Positions 4,488-6,552 of a DNA stretch of 6,552 bases are shown one piece after another. Under the pieces are notes generated by a model. It ran no database searches, was not told the origin of the DNA, and saw only the letters and a program-made list of their open reading frames with translations. Source of the stretch: Pseudonocardiales bacterium (lineage in GTDB: Bacteria > Actinomycetota > Actinomycetes > Mycobacteriales > Jatrophihabitantaceae); NCBI GenBank assembly GCA_030840415.1, contig JAVEEO010000355.1, positions 1 through 6,552 on the forward strand, written 5' to 3'. The first letter of the stretch is position 1. Each line of letters begins with the position of its first letter. The translations under genes and the position numbers were made by a program.

Positions 4488-6170
4488 TCAGGCGAAGATG
4501 ATGGACAGGACGATGACGATGCCGATCGAGACGGTGGCCAGCAGCTTCGGCGAGGCCCACCAGGCCGGCTTGGGCACCGAGTCCGGATCGGGCGCGTTCG
4601 GGTCGTGGACCCCCCACACCAGGCCGGCCAGCTCGGCCACCGGTTTCGGCCGGGTGACCATGGTGACCGCAACCGTGACCACCAGGTCGGCGACGAAGGC
4701 GGTGATGGCGCCGTAGAAGTTCAGCATCTGCGCGTTGATCATCGAGTGGCTGGGATCGAAGACCTGGTCCTTGTAGAAGTAGGCGATGTGGTAGCCGGCG
4801 AAGTGCATCACGCCGGCGCCCAGGGTGCCGGCCACCAGGCCGAAGAAGCCGGCCCACGGCGTGGTCCGCTTCCAGAACATGGCCAGGATGAAGGTGGCGA
4901 ACAGCGGCGCGTTGAAGAACGAGAACAGCAACTGGATGTAGTTCATGATGTTGCTGTAGCCGGAGGCGATGAACGCGGTGCCGATCCCGATCAGGATGCC
5001 GGCCACGGTCACCGCCCGGCCGACGTTCAGGTAGTACCGGTCCCGGCGGCCCCTCCTGATGTAGGTCTGCCAGATGTCGTAGGTGAAAACGGTGTTGAAC
5101 GAGCTGACGTTGGCCGCCATGCCCGCCATGAACGCGGCCAGCAGGCCGGCCAGCGCCACGCCGAGCGCGCCGTTGGGCAGGAACCTGCCCATCAGTATCG
5201 GGATGGCGTCGTTGTAGGAGGCTCCCTTGGGCGTGCCCAGCTTGGGGATGACGGCCAGCGCGATCAGGCCGGGGATGATGGTCAGGGCGGGGATGAAGAT
5301 CTTCGGGTACGCCCCGATCAGCGGAGTGCGCTGCGCCGCCGACATGTTCTTGGCCGACAGGGCACGCTGCACCTCGGCGAAGTTCGTCGTCCAATAGCCG
5401 AACGAGAGCACAAAGCCGAGTCCCATCACCATCGCGATCCAGTCACCGCCGATGGGGTTCGTCACGTGCCCGGGCGCGAGTCCCTGCCACGCGTGCAGGC
5501 CGAGTTCCCCCAGCTTGGAATGCCGCACCTTCTCCTTCAGGCCCTCGACACCACCCATGTCGTGCAGGGCGACGAGCATCAGCGGCAGCAGGCTCGCGAC
5601 GATGATGAAGAACTGGAGCACCTCGTTGTAGATCGCCGACGTGAGGCCGCCGAGCGTGATGTAGGCGAGCACGATCGCGGCCGCCACGAAGATCGCGACG
5701 GTGAGCGACCAACCGAGCATCAGGTGCAGCACGAGCGCGAGCGCGAACAGGTTCACACCGGAGATGAGGACGGTGGCGACGGCGAACGACGCCGAGTTCC
5801 ACGCGTGCGCGAACTCACCGAAGCGCAGGCGCAGGTACTCGGGCACGCTGCGCACCTTCGCGCCGTAGTAGAAGGGCATCATCACGAGCCCGAGGAAGAC
5901 CATCGCCGGCACCGCGCCGATCCAGTAGAAGTGCACGGTCGCGACGCCGTACTGCGCGCCGTTGGCGGCCATGCCGAGGATCTCGAGCGCGCCGAGGTTC
6001 GCGGCGATGAACGCGAGCCCCGTGATCCAGGCGGGCAGCGAGCGGCCGCTCAGGAAGAAGTCGATGTCGCTCTTGATCGTGAGCCGCGCCACGAGGCCGA
6101 TGCCGAGCACCACGGCGAAGTAGATGGCGAGGATGCCGTAGTCGAGGGTGCTGGCGTCGAGCCGCAACAT
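4488..6170 (-). CDS. Sodium:solute symporter (SSS family)
   Basis: A 560-residue inner-membrane transporter with about 14 hydrophobic segments, the size and layout of the SSS (SLC5/vSGLT-like) family, which imports sugars, amino acids, vitamins or organic acids with Na+. Marks include the opening FFLSGRSLPAW (38-48), RSVPEYLRLRFG (107-118), NEVLQF (182-187), and MAANVSSFNT (351-360) in the core helix. There Ala353, Ser356 and Ser357 align by eye with the vSGLT Na2-site residues Ala361, Ser364 and Ser365, so Na+ coupling is likely. The GRSLPAW and KVRSVPEYLR blocks suggest the sugar-type branch, but the substrate cannot be named. Its ATG overlaps the TGA of the HAD gene by 1 nt, and no strong ribosome binding site is seen. 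Two further genes follow at +9 and -4 nt. Odd: codon preference changes abruptly near residues 255-271. Codons 1-255 use CTC for 26 of 41 leucines, while codons 256-560 use CTC for 1 of 27, so the gene looks mosaic. Confidence 0.93.
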   Translation of the reverse strand: MLRLDASTLDYGILAIYFAVVLGIGLVARLTIKSDIDFFLSGRSLPAWITGLAFIAANLGALEILGMAANGAQYGVATVHFYWIGAVPAMVFLGLVMMPFYYGAKVRSVPEYLRLRFGEFAHAWNSASFAVATVLISGVNLFALALVLHLMLGWSLTVAIFVAAAIVLAYITLGGLTSAIYNEVLQFFIIVASLLPLMLVALHDMGGVEGLKEKVRHSKLGELGLHAWQGLAPGHVTNPIGGDWIAMVMGLGFVLSFGYWTTNFAEVQRALSAKNMSAAQRTPLIGAYPKIFIPALTIIPGLIALAVIPKLGTPKGASYNDAIPILMGRFLPNGALGVALAGLLAAFMAGMAANVSSFNTVFTYDIWQTYIRRGRRDRYYLNVGRAVTVAGILIGIGTAFIASGYSNIMNYIQLLFSFFNAPLFATFILAMFWKRTTPWAGFFGLVAGTLGAGVMHFAGYHIAYFYKDQVFDPSHSMINAQMLNFYGAITAFVADLVVTVAVTMVTRPKPVAELAGLVWGVHDPNAPDPDSVPKPAWWASPKLLATVSIGIVIVLSIIFA

Positions 6171-6552
6171 CAGCCCATCACTACCCCCGGTCTCAGTTTC
6201 TCAATCGAATCAAGCACGACGTCGGCAACGGCGAGGCCTTTCTCCGCGGGCGGGTGCGCGTCGTTGGGGATGGCGATCACCCGCATGCCGGCGTTGTGCG
6301 CGGCGAGCAGGCCGTTGGTGGAGTCCTCGATGGCCGCGCTCTTGGCCGGGTCCACTCCCATGCGCCTCGCCGCCTCGAGGTAGACGTCCGGCGCCGGCTT
6401 CCCGCGCTCGACCTCCTCGGAGGAGACCGTCGTCTCGAACAGATCCTCGAAGCCGCCCTCCTCCACCACGATGTCGATGATCTCGCGGTTCGAGCTCGTG
6501 GCGAGGCCGAGCGGGTAGTGCTCCGCCATCCGCCTCACCGCCTCACGCGCGC
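6170..6552 (-). CDS. HAD-family phosphatase, beta-phosphoglucomutase-like (5'-truncated)
   Basis: The frame runs off the right edge, so only about 127 C-terminal residues are visible; family proteins are usually 210-230. The visible part holds HAD motif II (LATSSN), the conserved motif III Lys in RGKPAPDVYLEAA, and motif IV IEDSTNG followed by LLAAHNAGMRVIAIPN. This is the pattern of the subfamily with beta-phosphoglucomutase, phosphoglycolate phosphatase-like and sugar-phosphate phosphatases. The nucleophile motif DxDGT and the cap domain lie off-window, so substrate class cannot be refined. An in-frame GTG at 6538 is not a credible start because it lies inside the conserved fold. The stop overlaps the symporter ATG by 1 nt, suggesting translational coupling. 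Leucines are mostly CTC (5 of 9), like the first half of the symporter and unlike the oxidoreductase. The last codons (CTT, ATT, AGA, GTA) are unusually AT-rich for this DNA. Confidence 0.9.
   Translation of the reverse strand, partial: AREAVRRMAEHYPLGLATSSNREIIDIVVEEGGFEDLFETTVSSEEVERGKPAPDVYLEAARRMGVDPAKSAAIEDSTNGLLAAHNAGMRVIAIPNDAHPPAEKGLAVADVVLDSIEKLRPGVVMG

Noticed and set aside
3670..5394. 574-codon minus frame ending in the universal stress protein, as a possible fusion or long N-terminal extension
   Set aside because: The part upstream of 4143 is an alternative frame over the symporter and small membrane genes with low-complexity Arg/His/Gln content. The ATGA overlap at 4140-4143 gives a natural start for a normal-length UspA protein.
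4605..6383. 592-codon open frame on the plus strand opposite the symporter
   Set aside because: Its product is rich in Asp, His, Arg, Gln and Gly with no domain-like pattern. It is the complement of a well-supported membrane protein in GC-rich DNA, where antisense frames stay open by codon bias.

Overview
The window is very GC-rich, with G or C at almost every third codon position and frequent GTG starts. This fits a high-GC Actinomycetota genome. The actinobacterial-type carboxylate-amine ligase, the small CxxC/CxxH protein of the DUF7455 type, and the symporter with its small partner membrane protein point the same way. Genus cannot be read from the sequence. No tRNA, rRNA, CRISPR, insertion sequence or phage feature was seen.

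Layout, left to right. (1) On the plus strand, a 5'-truncated GCS2/YbdK-type carboxylate-amine ligase (2-799) is followed after 2 nt by a lipoprotein with a divergent FKBP domain (802-1431). After a 177-nt gap comes a probable 47-residue protein of unknown function (1609-1752). (2) On the minus strand, a DoxX-like membrane protein (1749-2180) converges on that small ORF, and the two stop codons overlap inside a short hairpin. (3) Divergent from it across a 155-nt spacer, a zinc-independent MDR-family NADP-dependent oxidoreductase (2336-3358) and a small zinc-ribbon-like protein (3448-3651) lie on the plus strand. (4) The rest is a tight minus-strand block read from right to left: a partial HAD phosphatase (from the window edge to 6170), a sodium:solute symporter (6170-4488), a two-helix membrane protein (4478-4140) and a universal stress protein (4143-3670). 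Junctions of -1, +9 and -4 nt suggest one co-transcribed, translationally coupled operon.

How the genes work together: the minus-strand operon looks like a transport unit. It combines a Na+-driven solute importer, a small membrane companion that may be an accessory subunit, and a cytoplasmic ATP-binding stress protein that could sense energy state. The substrate is unknown. The other genes look like ordinary chromosomal housekeeping or redox genes with no evident shared pathway.

The most notable observation is a sharp change of codon preference inside the symporter gene. The first 255 codons use CTC for 26 of 41 leucines. The remaining 305 use CTC for 1 of 27 and CTG for 25. The HAD gene shares the CTC-rich style, while the oxidoreductase to the left is CTG-rich. 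The break near 5360-5410 therefore marks either an intragenic recombination event or a chimeric assembly joined through a conserved part of the symporter. If it is an assembly artefact, the link between HAD and the rest is not real. No convincing new biological system is visible.
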